Positions 55,447 to 64,000 of a stretch of 64,000 bases of DNA are shown in pieces (positions within the stretch are counted from its first letter, which is position 1; every line of letters starts with the position of its first letter). The stretch covers positions 3,720,001-3,784,000 of the forward strand of contig CP074381.1 in the NCBI GenBank assembly GCA_022041995.1. The letters are read 5' to 3'. The notes beneath the pieces are model-generated. The model did not search any database. It saw only the letters and a program-made list of their open reading frames with translations, and was not told where the DNA came from. Origin of the DNA: Cupriavidus necator. GTDB lineage: Bacteria; Pseudomonadota; Gammaproteobacteria; Burkholderiales; Burkholderiaceae. The translations under genes and the position numbers were made by a program.

Positions 55447-57864
55447 TTACTGCGGCACGTAGCCTTCGGGCGCCGTCACGCGCGACTGGATCACGGCCGC
55501 GTTGGCGGACACGACATAGAGCGGCGTCCCGGTGAGCTGCAGGTTGACCGCGCCGTTGGCATAGGACACCGAGATCGCGTTGCCCATCATGTCGAGGACC
55601 GTCACCTGTCCGCTGGTGCCGGGCGCGTCGACCTGCAGGCTGTAGGGAATGCCATAGGTCGTGCTGAAGCCTGCCGCCGCGCTCCAGCTGGCATTGCTGT
55701 GCGCCCACAGCGCCGTCACCACCTTGCCGCCGTTCAGGCGCTGGAACGCGTAACCGTAGGCGCCCGCGGGCAAGCCGGTCAGCGGGCCGAGCGTATTGGT
55801 GCCGTCGATCAGGCGCGTCATCGCCGCCACCGCCATGGCCGCGGGCTTGGGGCTGATGCGCTCGGGCCCGTAGCCACCGCGTGCGTTGTCCAGATCGAAG
55901 AACACGCCATAGCCGGCCTGACTGGTCGAATCGGGCGTGTCGCTGGCATAGAAGATGAAGGTCACGTCGGCGCCTTCGCCGAGCAGGATCAGGTGGGTGC
56001 GCGCCACTACCGAGCCGTGCCCGTACAACACGTTGGGTGTCGGGTAGGCCGGGCTGTATGCGGTGCCGAGGTCGTAGCTGATGCCGGTCTCGGTGACGAA
56101 CAGCCTCGCACCGCGCTTGAGCTGGCTGGCAACGGCGTGGCGCAGCTCGCGCATCGCGGCCGGCAGCGCATTGGCGGCGACCGCCGCGTCGCTGTCGCCC
56201 ACCAGCCGTTCGGGCGGGTGCGACGGCGAGGTGCCGATGTCGTAGTAGCCATGCACGGTGACGCCGTCGAGGTAGGGCCCCAGTCCTTGCGGCACCAGAC
56301 GGTTCAGCCAGCGGGTGTTCTCGCGCACCATCGCGTTGGTGACGCCCATCACCACCGCCGACGGATCGGTGCCGTGGATGCCCTGCCAGGTGGCGCGGTA
56401 CATCGCAACAAGGTTGGCGTCAGTGTCCAGCCACGGCAGCCCGCCGGTGTAGTCGGGCTCCCAGGTCACCTGGTAGTAGTTGGCCGACTGCGCCGGGAAG
56501 TATTGCTTGCGGATCCGGTCTGACTCCTGGCCGACGCGGCCCATGTAGCTCTGGTAGTCCGGCAGCGATTTGGGCGCATAGCTATGGGTGGCCATTCCGG
56601 TGGGACTGGCCCAGGCCGGGATGCCGTCGAGCTGGATCAGCCGCATCAGGTCGCCCGGCTTGAAGAACGGTGCCAGGTTATCGGCCAGCGCCGAGAAAGT
56701 GTTGGGCCCGTTGGGCTCCGTCTTGTACCAGTTGCGGTTGTCGTTGGCCCAGCTCAGGCCCAGCGCGGTGTAGAGCGGCCGATAGCCGTCGCCGGTGCAG
56801 CAGGCCTGGCCGGGCAGCAGGTACGCCGCGCCCTGGCCGCCGAAGCGATGCAGGTCCTGCCGTGCAAAGGTAGCCACCGGCAGCACCGGCGTCACATCCG
56901 GCAGCACGCCGAAGCTGGCGATGCCGTCCGGCCGCGTGCCGCGGCTGCGCAGCGCGCCCTGCCCCGAACCGAGGCTGGCCGAGATGGCGAAATAGCCGGC
57001 CAGCGCTGACATGCAGTCAAGCGTGGTGGTGCGCGCGCCGGCCGCGGCGGGAAAACTGCCCTGCGCCCGCACGGTGCCCCAGGCATCGGCGATCTGCCAG
57101 TTCACGATGTCGTCAGCTCCGGTGCGGGTCGTGAAGCGCAACTGGAAAGCCGCACCCGCAGCCGCCATGCGGGTGCCGTCGCCACCGACGAAGTCAGCCT
57201 CGATGGCATCGCCGGCGCCACCCGCCGCCACGCCGGCGCCGGGCTTGTTGCAGCTGAGCACGGCGCGGGTGGGGCTGCCGGGGCTGGGTGTTGGCGCGGA
57301 CGGCTCGGTCGCGGCGCTCGCATACCAGCAGCCCTTGGCGGCACCCGGCGCAGGGTCGCCGAACACGCCGTTGTTGCAGGCCACGCCGTCGGAAAAGGTC
57401 TTGGTGACGTACTGCGTCGAGGTGCCGTACTTGACCACGCGCGTGCCGGTGAAGGTGCAGAAGCCGCTCTCGCTGCCGCATGCGACCCAACTGTTGTCTA
57501 CCGCCGCCGAGGCCGCGCCGGCGTCGTACCAGCAGCTCTTGGCCGTGCCGGGCGCAGGGTCGCCGAACACGCCGTTGTCGCAGGGCGTGCCGCCGGTGAA
57601 GGCCTTGATGACGTACTGAGTCTCGGTACCGTACTTGACCTGGTGGGTGCCGCTGAACACACAGGTCTTGTTTTCGGTCGCGCACAGGGTCCAGGCGTCC
57701 GCGGCCTCCACGGCCAGGCTCGCGTTTCCGCCGCCATCGGCGCCGCCGCTGCCACAGCCGGACAAGGCAAACAGCAGCGAACACCACAGGCACAGGCTCG
57801 CGAAAGCGGTACGCAGGCGCGGCAGGGCCGCCGCGCTTGCCTTGGGGCTGGTACAGATCGTCAT
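55447..57864 (-). CDS. Secreted lipoprotein with glycoside-hydrolase-like barrel and tandem Cys repeats
   Basis: A protein of 805 residues. The lipobox LSGC puts the lipidated cysteine at residue 37. Two tandem repeats follow at about 58-112 and 125-180, each W..C..E...C.F.GT..VKYGT.TQYV and ending NGVFGDPAPG.AK.CWY, a pattern known next to glycosidase domains. The rest (from ~320) looks like a TIM-barrel glycosidase: VTWEPDYTGGLPW carries a W-E-P-D acid candidate near residue 470, and RLFVTETGISYDLG a second Glu near 590. A small C-terminal beta domain ends it. It probably trims or degrades the exopolysaccharide. The family assignment (GH39-like) is inference. Confidence 0.7.
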   Translation of the reverse strand: MTICTSPKASAAALPRLRTAFASLCLWCSLLFALSGCGSGGADGGGNASLAVEAADAWTLCATENKTCVFSGTHQVKYGTETQYVIKAFTGGTPCDNGVFGDPAPGTAKSCWYDAGAASAAVDNSWVACGSESGFCTFTGTRVVKYGTSTQYVTKTFSDGVACNNGVFGDPAPGAAKGCWYASAATEPSAPTPSPGSPTRAVLSCNKPGAGVAAGGAGDAIEADFVGGDGTRMAAAGAAFQLRFTTRTGADDIVNWQIADAWGTVRAQGSFPAAAGARTTTLDCMSALAGYFAISASLGSGQGALRSRGTRPDGIASFGVLPDVTPVLPVATFARQDLHRFGGQGAAYLLPGQACCTGDGYRPLYTALGLSWANDNRNWYKTEPNGPNTFSALADNLAPFFKPGDLMRLIQLDGIPAWASPTGMATHSYAPKSLPDYQSYMGRVGQESDRIRKQYFPAQSANYYQVTWEPDYTGGLPWLDTDANLVAMYRATWQGIHGTDPSAVVMGVTNAMVRENTRWLNRLVPQGLGPYLDGVTVHGYYDIGTSPSHPPERLVGDSDAAVAANALPAAMRELRHAVASQLKRGARLFVTETGISYDLGTAYSPAYPTPNVLYGHGSVVARTHLILLGEGADVTFIFYASDTPDSTSQAGYGVFFDLDNARGGYGPERISPKPAAMAVAAMTRLIDGTNTLGPLTGLPAGAYGYAFQRLNGGKVVTALWAHSNASWSAAAGFSTTYGIPYSLQVDAPGTSGQVTVLDMMGNAISVSYANGAVNLQLTGTPLYVVSANAAVIQSRVTAPEGYVPQ

Positions 57865-58346
57865 GGCTTCTCCATGGTTGGTCCCAGAGTGGGGGCGGGG
57901 CGAGGCGCAGTGTCACGCGCCCGGCCCAGGCCGGAGGCATCGGCGGCAGGGCCGGCCGTGCATGGCGCAAGCCGCGGATGGGACGGACTAACGCTGTGGC
58001 GCCCGGCGAAGCATGCCGGGTCCGGCCGGACAGGATGATGGGAGCGCGGGCGCTGACCGGCAGCGTGCACGGCCGCCGGGCCGTCCGGCCGGTTCCGGAA
58101 GCTTAGTTAGGGCATGCCGGTTCGATCGGCCAAAACCCTACCTCCAGCCGACGAGAGCGCCGCGCGTGGCGCGCAGCGCCAGCGCTGCCGGGTGCGCGCT
58201 GGCCGGGCGCTGGCTGATTAGGGCGAACTGTTGGCAGAACGCCACGCGTCGCACGCCATACGCTGCAGATACCGCCTCCGCTGCGCGCCCCAAGGGGCAC
58301 TGCGGAGCCGGTCGCCAGCGTCCCAACCAGAAAACAGGACAACGTC
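57865..58346. other. Divergent intergenic region between the lipoprotein gene and galU
   Basis: About 480 bp with no convincing gene on either strand. It must hold the promoters of both neighbours. I see no clear sigma-70 or sigma-54 elements and no long inverted repeat. Confidence 0.4.
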
Positions 58347-59354
58347 ATGCTCAAGGTCAAGAAAGCCGTGTTCCCGGTTGCCGGTCTCGGCACGCGATTT
58401 TTACCGGCCACCAAGGCCAGCCCGAAAGAGATGCTGCCCGTGGTCGACAAGCCCCTGATCCAGTACGCGGTGGAAGAGGCGATAGCGGCCGGCATTACCG
58501 AGCTGATCTTTGTCACCGGCCGCAGCAAGCGCGCCATCGAAGACCACTTCGACAAATCCTGCGAGATCGAAGCCGAGCTGATGGCGCGCGGCAAGCAGCA
58601 GTTGCTGGACGTGGTACGCAGCATCAAGCCCTCGCATGTCGACTGCTTCTATGTGCGCCAGGCCGAAGCGCTGGGCCTGGGCCACGCCGTGCGCTGCGCC
58701 AGCAAGCTGGTGGCCGACGAACCTTTTGCGGTAATCCTGGCCGACGACCTGCTCGATGCGCCCACCCCGGTGCTCAGCCAGATGATCCGAGTGTTCGACC
58801 ACTACCACAGCTCGGTGGTTGGGGTAGAAGAGATCGCGCCGGAGGATTCGCGCGCATATGGCGTGATCGCCGGCAAGCCCTGGGACGACCGCTTGGTGAA
58901 GATGGCCGGCATCGTCGAGAAGCCGGCGCCGCAGGCGGCACCCTCACGGCTGGGCGTGGTGGGCCGCTATGTGTTCACGCCGCGCATCCTGGACCACCTG
59001 CAGGCACTCAAGCCCGGCGCCGGCGGCGAGCTGCAGCTGACCGACGGGATCCAGGCGCTGCTCGCCGATGAGCAGGTACTGGCCTACCGCTACCACGGGC
59101 GCCGCTTCGACTGTGGCAGCAAGCTGGGCTACCTGATGGCAACGGTCGAATTCGCGCTGCGCCACGCCGAGGTGGCCGAACCCTTCAAGCATTACCTGCG
59201 CACCGAGCACGCGCTCGGCATGCCGGGCCGCCTGGCCACGGTGCCGACGGCGGCCGGTGACATCGCCGAGCTGCAGCCCGAGCCCGAATCCGCACGCGCC
59301 AGGGAGTCCGAGTCCCCGACGGTCAATGAATCGCTGGCCGCGGCGGATGCCTAG
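58347..59354 (+). CDS. galU: UTP-glucose-1-phosphate uridylyltransferase
   Basis: Makes UDP-glucose from UTP and glucose-1-phosphate. [20 protein letters not shown] at residues 9-28 is the nucleotidyltransferase signature; [18 protein letters not shown] and [18 protein letters not shown] are typical GalU blocks, with LADDLLD for the metal site. 335 residues; the last ~45 (rich in Glu/Ser) extend past the usual end. It supplies UDP-glucose, a likely substrate for the neighbouring WcaJ-type locus. Confidence 0.94.
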   Translation: MLKVKKAVFPVAGLGTRFLPATKASPKEMLPVVDKPLIQYAVEEAIAAGITELIFVTGRSKRAIEDHFDKSCEIEAELMARGKQQLLDVVRSIKPSHVDCFYVRQAEALGLGHAVRCASKLVADEPFAVILADDLLDAPTPVLSQMIRVFDHYHSSVVGVEEIAPEDSRAYGVIAGKPWDDRLVKMAGIVEKPAPQAAPSRLGVVGRYVFTPRILDHLQALKPGAGGELQLTDGIQALLADEQVLAYRYHGRRFDCGSKLGYLMATVEFALRHAEVAEPFKHYLRTEHALGMPGRLATVPTAAGDIAELQPEPESARARESESPTVNESLAAADA

Positions 59355-59399
59355 TGTGCCCGGCAGCCGCCCCCGGCTGCCGCGGCGTGCAGGGCACTT

Positions 59400-59425
59400 G
59401 AGCCCGCCTTGTGCGGGCTCTTTTT
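59400..59425 (+). terminator. Rho-independent terminator of galU
   Basis: Perfect 8-bp stem GAGCCCGC / GCGGGCTC, loop CTTGT, followed by TTTTT. A second GC-rich inverted repeat lies just ahead at about 59361-59382. Confidence 0.88.
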
Positions 59426-59451
59426 CATGGTGGCGCCGCCGGATGCCGCGG

Positions 59452-59901
59452 CTAGCGGAAGTACGCCCGCGTGTTCTCGTGCACGTCGTCGCAGCCGAGG
59501 ATCTGGGCCGGCGGCATCCAGCGGTACTCGCTGTGCTGGTCCGACGGCGTGGCCAGCCCCATGCCCGCCACCCGCACCGCATAGGCCAGTACCACATAGT
59601 GCGTGCCGATGTCCGGCGCACCGGTGAAGTTGTCCGGGTAGAAATGCTCGTACACGCCCAGCATGCGTGCCTCGCGCCGCCGGAGGTCGAGCCCGAGCTC
59701 GTCTGCAGCCACGCGCCGGAAGGCGTCGTCCAGGCCCTCGTCCTTGCGGATGCGCCCGCCCGGCACGAACCAGCTGCCCTGCGCCGGCCGGTTCCTGCGG
59801 CGGCCCAGCAGGATGCGGCCGCCCGGCTCGGCCACCACCAGGTCGATCGCCACCAGCGGCGCAGCGCGCACCACCGCAAGAAAGTCGTCTCTGCTCAGCA
59901 T
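59452..59901 (-). CDS. gmm: GDP-mannose mannosyl hydrolase (Nudix, Gmm/WcaH-like)
   Basis: Hydrolyses GDP-mannose to GDP and mannose, tuning the precursor pool. NRPAQGSWFVPGGRIRKDE is almost the exact Gmm signature, and the Nudix box is the Gmm variant that lacks the usual EE pair (AFRRVAADELGL). ATG 59901 (MLSRDDFLAVVR) matches the E. coli start; ATG 59928 is an alternative. 149 residues. It is convergent with galU and near the GDP-mannose-using locus. Confidence 0.88.
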   Translation of the reverse strand: MLSRDDFLAVVRAAPLVAIDLVVAEPGGRILLGRRRNRPAQGSWFVPGGRIRKDEGLDDAFRRVAADELGLDLRRREARMLGVYEHFYPDNFTGAPDIGTHYVVLAYAVRVAGMGLATPSDQHSEYRWMPPAQILGCDDVHENTRAYFR

Positions 59902-60074
59902 GGCTGTCGCGTCCGCGGATTTCGTCATCGGCAAAGTGTAAGGCGCCGGGGCGGCCTCGCCGTCAGCGTCGTCCAGGCTGCAAACGCCACAATCCCGCGG
60001 CCGCCCGCCACGATTTACGCAACGCGGGCGTCGCGCAACGCTAAGCTATCGGCTTTGCAGCTACCCTCACTGCC

Positions 60075-60842
60075 ATGACCCTCGGAATCCTTGCCGCCAT
60101 CCATGATGAAGTCGACGCCCTGGTCGCCGCCATGCGCCACGATGACAGCCGCGCCACGGTGCGCACCATCGGCATGCGCGACTACTACGCCGGCCACCTG
60201 TACGGGCAGCCGTGCGTGCTGGTGCTGGCGCGCATGGGCAAGGTGGCCGCGTCCGCGACCACGGTCACGCTGATCCGCGAGTTCGGGGCCACGCAGATTG
60301 TGTTTACAGGACTGGCCGGCGGCGTCGGCGCGGATACAAGGGTGGGCGATATCGTCATCGCCGACCGCACCATCCAGCATGACCTGGACGCGCGCCCGTT
60401 CTTCGGGCGCCACGAGGTACCGCTGCTGGACCGCGCCGAATTCCCGGCCGACCCGGCGCTGACGGCCGAGCTGCATGCCGCCGCGGCGGACTTCCTGCGG
60501 CAGGACCTGGCCGCCGAAGTGCCGCGTGAGGTGCGCGAGCGCTTCGGGGTCGCCTCGCCGGGGCTGCACCGGGGCATGATCGCCAGCGGCGACCAGTTCA
60601 TCGGTTCGCCCGCGGCGGTCGCGGAATTGCGCGAGCGCCTGCCCGGGCTGCTGGCAGTGGAAATGGAAGGCGCCGCGGTGGCGCAGGTCTGCCATGAATA
60701 CGGCGTGCCGTATGCCGTGATGCGGACCATCTCGGACCGTGCCGACGACACCGCCCATGTGGACTTTCCGGCCTTCCTGAAGGATGTGGCCAGCCACTAT
60801 TCCAGTGGCGTGCTGCGCCGCCTGCTGGCGGCCAGGGCCTGA
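60075..60842 (+). CDS. mtnN: 5'-methylthioadenosine/S-adenosylhomocysteine nucleosidase
   Basis: Nucleoside phosphorylase-fold hydrolase of 255 residues that removes adenine from MTA and SAH. MTLGILAAIHDEVDALV opens the typical N-terminus (I-x-A-x4-E), FTGLAGGVGADTRVGDIVIA is the core loop, VEMEGAAVAQVC contains the ribose-binding Met-Glu pair, and TISDRADD has the catalytic Asp. The gene stands alone. Confidence 0.92.
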   Translation: MTLGILAAIHDEVDALVAAMRHDDSRATVRTIGMRDYYAGHLYGQPCVLVLARMGKVAASATTVTLIREFGATQIVFTGLAGGVGADTRVGDIVIADRTIQHDLDARPFFGRHEVPLLDRAEFPADPALTAELHAAAADFLRQDLAAEVPREVRERFGVASPGLHRGMIASGDQFIGSPAAVAELRERLPGLLAVEMEGAAVAQVCHEYGVPYAVMRTISDRADDTAHVDFPAFLKDVASHYSSGVLRRLLAARA

Positions 60843-60915
60843 GCCAGGGCCCGGTGCGCATTTGACCGGGGTCAAACGGCGCGCAGATTCCCGACCCGGG
60901 CAGTCAGTTCTGTTT

Positions 60916-61161
60916 TTACCGCCCGCGCGGCCGCACCGCGCCCCAGATCCCCACCAGCAGCGCCGAGCCGGCGATCACCGCCAGCCAGCTGCTGAGCTGC
61001 CCGTCGATAAACAGATGCAAGGCCCGGCCGCCGTAGAAAGCGCCCGCCGCACCCGCCGCACCCAGCACCAGCGCGGCCGGCACGGTCACCACGCGCCCTG
61101 CCGGATGCAGCCGGCGCGCCGCCAGCCCCACCAGCAAACCCACGATCAAGGTGCCCAGCAT
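60916..61161 (-). CDS. Small membrane protein, GlsB/YeaQ/YmgE-like
   Basis: A protein of 81 residues from ATG 61161, preceded by AGGAGA. Three hydrophobic segments with Gly-rich helices (MLGTLIVGLLVGLAARRLHP, then ALVLGAAGAAGAFYGGRAL and LAVIAGSALLVGIWGAV) match the layout of the transglycosylase-associated/YeaQ family. It ends with a basic tail. A stress role is only inferred from the family. Confidence 0.62.
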   Translation of the reverse strand: MLGTLIVGLLVGLAARRLHPAGRVVTVPAALVLGAAGAAGAFYGGRALHLFIDGQLSSWLAVIAGSALLVGIWGAVRPRGR

Positions 61162-61289
61162 CCGCTTCTCCTGTGTTGTCAGCATCACAGCCGCAAGGGC
61201 TACGGCGTAACGATACTGCAATCCGGCGCCGCTGCCACGCCGCCCCCGGCGCCGGATGGCGCCGCGCCTGCAATTAGCGATCCCGGCGG

Positions 61290-61295
61290 TATAAT
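61290..61295 (+). promoter_or_regulatory. Probable -10 element of hemA
   Basis: A perfect TATAAT lies 45 bp ahead of the hemA ATG. The -35 position shows no good match. Confidence 0.5.
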
Positions 61296-61340
61296 GGCAT
61301 CCGGTCCGGCCACGCTCCGGACCGTACCCGTCCCCTACAA

Positions 61341-62645
61341 ATGCAACTGCTCGCGATCGGCATCAATCACACAACGGCACCCGTCTCGCTGCGCGAGCGG
61401 GTGGCGTTTCCGCTCGAGCAGATCAAGCCCGCGCTGGGTGCGCTGCGCTCCCACCTGTCGGGGCGCAGCGGGACCGAAGCCGCCATCCTGTCCACCTGCA
61501 ACCGCACCGAGATCTACTGTGCGACCGACGTCCTGGCACCGGGCACGGATGGTTTCGAGCACACCCTGCGCTGGCTGTCGCAGCACCACAACGTGCCCGC
61601 CGGCGAACTGGCCCCGCACCTGTACGCGCTGCCGCAGTCGGAAGCCGTGCGCCATGCCTTCCGCGTGGCCAGCGGCCTGGATTCCATGGTGCTGGGCGAG
61701 ACCCAGATCCTGGGCCAGCTCAAGGACGCCGTGCGCACCGCCGGCGAAGCCGGCTCGCTGGGCACGTACCTGAACCAGCTGTTCCAGCGCACCTTCGCGG
61801 TGGCCAAGGAAGTGCGCGGCCAGACCGAGATCGGCGCGCATTCCGTGTCGATGGCCGCGGCCGCGGTGCGGCTGGCGCAGCGCATCTTTGAAAGCGTCTC
61901 GACCCAGCGCGTGCTGTTTATCGGCGCGGGCGAGATGATCGAGCTGTGCGCCACACACTTCGCCGCGCAGCAGCCGCGCCAGATCGTGGTGGCGAACCGC
62001 ACCGTGGAACGCGGCGAGAAACTCGCCGAACAGCTCTCCGGCCAGGGCCTGACCGCCAACGCGATCCGCCTGACGGACCTGGGCGAGCGCCTGCATGAGT
62101 TCGATATCGTGGTGTCCTGCACCGCCAGCTCGCTGCCGATCATCGGCCTGGGCGCGGTGGAGCGCGCGGTCAAGCGCCGCAAGCACCGCCCCATCATGAT
62201 GGTCGACCTGGCCGTGCCGCGCGACGTTGAGCCCGAAGTCGCGCGCCTGGACGACGTCTTCCTGTACACCGTCGACGATCTCGGCGCGATCGTGCGTGAA
62301 GGCAATGCGATGCGCCAGGCCGCGGTGGCGCAGGCCGAGGCCATCATCGAAAGCCGGGTGCAGAACTTCATGCACTGGCTCGAAACCCGCAGCGTGGTGC
62401 CGGTCATCCGCGAGCTGCAGACCAGCGGCGAATCCATCCGCCAGGCTGAACTGGAACGCGCGCGCCGCATGCTGGCACGCGGCGACGACCCCGAAGCCGT
62501 GCTGGAGGCCCTCTCCGGCGCGCTGACCCGCAAATTCCTGCACGGCCCCACCCACGCGCTGAACCACACCCAGGGCGAAGACCGCGAGGCGCTGCTGCGC
62601 CTGGTGCCGGGCCTGTTCCGCCACAGCAGCCACTCCGAGCGCTAG
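61341..62645 (+). CDS. hemA: Glutamyl-tRNA reductase
   Basis: First committed enzyme of C5 tetrapyrrole synthesis, reducing Glu-tRNA to glutamate semialdehyde. 434 residues. The N-terminal catalytic domain has [17 protein letters not shown] and the nucleophile Cys in [11 protein letters not shown] near residue 53. [19 protein letters not shown] is the family signature, the NADPH motif is [12 protein letters not shown] near residue 195, and a C-terminal dimer helix region closes the protein. prfA follows after 101 bp, the common hemA-prfA order. Confidence 0.97.
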   Translation: MQLLAIGINHTTAPVSLRERVAFPLEQIKPALGALRSHLSGRSGTEAAILSTCNRTEIYCATDVLAPGTDGFEHTLRWLSQHHNVPAGELAPHLYALPQSEAVRHAFRVASGLDSMVLGETQILGQLKDAVRTAGEAGSLGTYLNQLFQRTFAVAKEVRGQTEIGAHSVSMAAAAVRLAQRIFESVSTQRVLFIGAGEMIELCATHFAAQQPRQIVVANRTVERGEKLAEQLSGQGLTANAIRLTDLGERLHEFDIVVSCTASSLPIIGLGAVERAVKRRKHRPIMMVDLAVPRDVEPEVARLDDVFLYTVDDLGAIVREGNAMRQAAVAQAEAIIESRVQNFMHWLETRSVVPVIRELQTSGESIRQAELERARRMLARGDDPEAVLEALSGALTRKFLHGPTHALNHTQGEDREALLRLVPGLFRHSSHSER

Positions 62646-62746
62646 CCGCGCTTGCCCAGCCGCCGGCGCACCGCGCCGGGCACGCCTTCGCCGCCGCCCC
62701 ACTACCGCGCGCGGCCCGGCCCACCCCCCATTCCTGTCCGCATCCG

Positions 62747-63829
62747 ATGAAAGCCAGCATGCTTGCCAAGCTCGACCAACTGGCCGAGCGACTCGATGAA
62801 GTCAACGCCCTGCTCGCGCGCGAAGACGCGACCGCCAGGATCGACCAGTACCGCAAGCTCAGCCGCGAACATGCCGAGTTGTCGCCGGTGGCCGAGCAAT
62901 ACGGCCAGTACCGCCAGGCGCAGGACGACCTGGCCACCGCGCAGGCGCTGCTGGACGATCCGGAGATGAAGGACTTTGCCGCCGACGAGATCGCCAGCGC
63001 GCGCGCGCGGCTGGAGGCCCTGGAAGCCAGCCTGCAGCGCCTGCTGCTGCCCAAGGACCCCAACGACGACCGCAACCTGCTGCTGGAAATCCGTGCCGGC
63101 ACCGGCGGCGAGGAAAGCGCGCTGTTCGCCGGCGATCTGCTGCGCATGTACACACGCTACGCCGAACGCCAGCGCTGGCAGGTCGAAGTGATGAGCGAAT
63201 CGGAATCAGACCTGGGCGGTTACAAGGAAGTGATCGTGCGGATCGCCGGCGATGCGGCGTTTTCCAGGCTGAAGTTCGAGTCAGGCGGCCACCGCGTGCA
63301 GCGCGTGCCGGCAACCGAGGCACAGGGACGCATCCATACCTCGGCCTGCACGGTCGCGGTGATGCCCGAAGCCGATGAGGTGGGCGAGGTCGAGATCAAC
63401 CCGGCCGACCTGCGCGTCGACACCTTCCGCGCCTCGGGCGCCGGCGGGCAGCACGTCAACAAGACCGATTCCGCGGTGCGCCTGACCCACCTGCCGACCG
63501 GCATCGTGGTCGAGTGCCAGGACGACCGCAGCCAGCACCGCAACAAGGACAAGGCGATGAAGGTGCTGGCGGCCCGCATCAAGGACATGCAGACGCGCGC
63601 CGCCCAGGCCAAGGAGGCCAGCACGCGGCGCAACCTGATCGGCTCGGGCGACCGCAGCGACCGCATCCGCACCTACAACTTCCCGCAGGGGCGGGTGACC
63701 GACCACCGCATCAACCTGACGCTGTACAAGATCGACATGATCATGGACGGCGACATGGATGAACTGCTGTCGGCGCTGGCCTCCGAACATCAGGCTGATC
63801 AGCTGGCAGCGCTTGGCGAAGAGGTGTAA
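62747..63829 (+). CDS. prfA: Peptide chain release factor 1
   Basis: Recognises UAG and UAA stop codons and triggers peptide release. 360 residues. The GGQ motif is in [16 protein letters not shown] near residue 230, and the codon-recognition loop lies near REVP-type residues in [38 protein letters not shown] is the usual N-terminal domain. Full length and intact. The methyltransferase gene prmC often follows but is outside the window. Confidence 0.97.
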   Translation: MKASMLAKLDQLAERLDEVNALLAREDATARIDQYRKLSREHAELSPVAEQYGQYRQAQDDLATAQALLDDPEMKDFAADEIASARARLEALEASLQRLLLPKDPNDDRNLLLEIRAGTGGEESALFAGDLLRMYTRYAERQRWQVEVMSESESDLGGYKEVIVRIAGDAAFSRLKFESGGHRVQRVPATEAQGRIHTSACTVAVMPEADEVGEVEINPADLRVDTFRASGAGGQHVNKTDSAVRLTHLPTGIVVECQDDRSQHRNKDKAMKVLAARIKDMQTRAAQAKEASTRRNLIGSGDRSDRIRTYNFPQGRVTDHRINLTLYKIDMIMDGDMDELLSALASEHQADQLAALGEEV

Positions 63830-64000
63830 GGGCCACTCAATGCACGCCCCAAAGGGCTTCCGCCGCGAACACCGCGTAAAGTCGCCGATATCTTTGTATT
63901 TCTTGTAAATGCTTGAAACAGCACTGGTGGGGGTAAAGCGGCTGTCTATAATCGATTTCGACCGGCAAACGGAGAATGGTGCCGGGTAGTCACTCCCGAG
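63830..64000. other. Intergenic region at right edge with a -10-like element
   Basis: No gene is seen. A perfect TATAAT at 63947-63952 has no good -35 at 17 bp; it may start a transcript that runs out of the window. Confidence 0.35.

Noticed and set aside
1-64000. CRISPR arrays, rRNA and tRNA genes
   Set aside because: No regularly spaced repeats, no rRNA stretches and no tRNA cloverleaf were seen, including at the island ends.

Overview
The window reads as a chromosomal segment of a high-GC betaproteobacterium of the Burkholderiales, most likely Cupriavidus or a close relative. The housekeeping block hemA-prfA, ychF, an ubiH-type hydroxylase and dsbC, the Burkholderiales-like protein sequences and the very GC-rich third codon positions all point that way. 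The genus is an inference from gene content and protein similarity recalled from memory; no search was run.

Layout. (1) 1-11356: ordinary chromosome, with a NitT/TauT-type ABC transporter (permease cut by the window edge, ATPase with an AAA-associated C-terminal domain), then on the minus strand a FUSC-family membrane protein, an M61 peptidase, an AcuI/YhdH-type reductase, dsbC and a UbiH-family hydroxylase, then ychF on the plus strand. (2) About 11.36-23.36 kb: a mobile island inserted just behind ychF. Its left side carries three large tyrosine-recombinase-type genes and a small coiled-coil gene, in the manner of Tn554-like and Gamma-Mobile-Trio elements. Its cargo is a ubiquitin-like protein, an E2-like, a JAMM peptidase and a two-domain E1-like gene (a Bil-type antiphage conjugation operon, minus strand). 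This faces a divergent XRE repressor plus ImmA/IrrE metallopeptidase pair across a short region with two related palindromes, and an unrecognised 301-residue gene follows. (3) 23446-26085: a GDYXXLXY / DUF4401 / DUF2157 membrane-protein operon. (4) 26170-57864: a large exopolysaccharide locus resembling colanic-acid clusters: ManC, Gmd and Fcl for GDP-mannose/GDP-fucose, a WcaJ-like initiating transferase, two Wzc-type kinases, Wza, Wzx, a Wzy/ligase-like protein, five glycosyltransferases, three membrane acyltransferases, a WcaF-like acetyltransferase, a GMC oxidoreductase, a Crp/Fnr regulator, a GlxA/AraC-type regulator and a secreted glycosidase-like lipoprotein. (5) 58347-64000: galU, a Gmm-type GDP-mannose hydrolase, an MTA/SAH nucleosidase, a small GlsB/YeaQ-type membrane protein, hemA and prfA.

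How the parts work together. The defence operon looks complete: Ubl, E2, deconjugating/maturing peptidase and E1 in a translationally coupled string, with a repressor-protease pair placed like the CapH/CapP control module of CBASS. The polysaccharide locus holds precursor synthesis, lipid-linked assembly, decoration, flipping, polymerisation and export in one place.

Data-quality caution. Eleven single-base deletions, nearly all at short G or C runs, interrupt seven otherwise intact genes spread over island and core alike (ABC ATPase, all of the Ubl, E2 and E1 genes, GDYXXLXY, GMC oxidoreductase, one glycosyltransferase, manC). Restoring one base at each site gives full-length proteins with stops that overlap the next start codon. 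I therefore treat them as probable sequencing or assembly errors and give the repaired gene extents, not pseudogenes.
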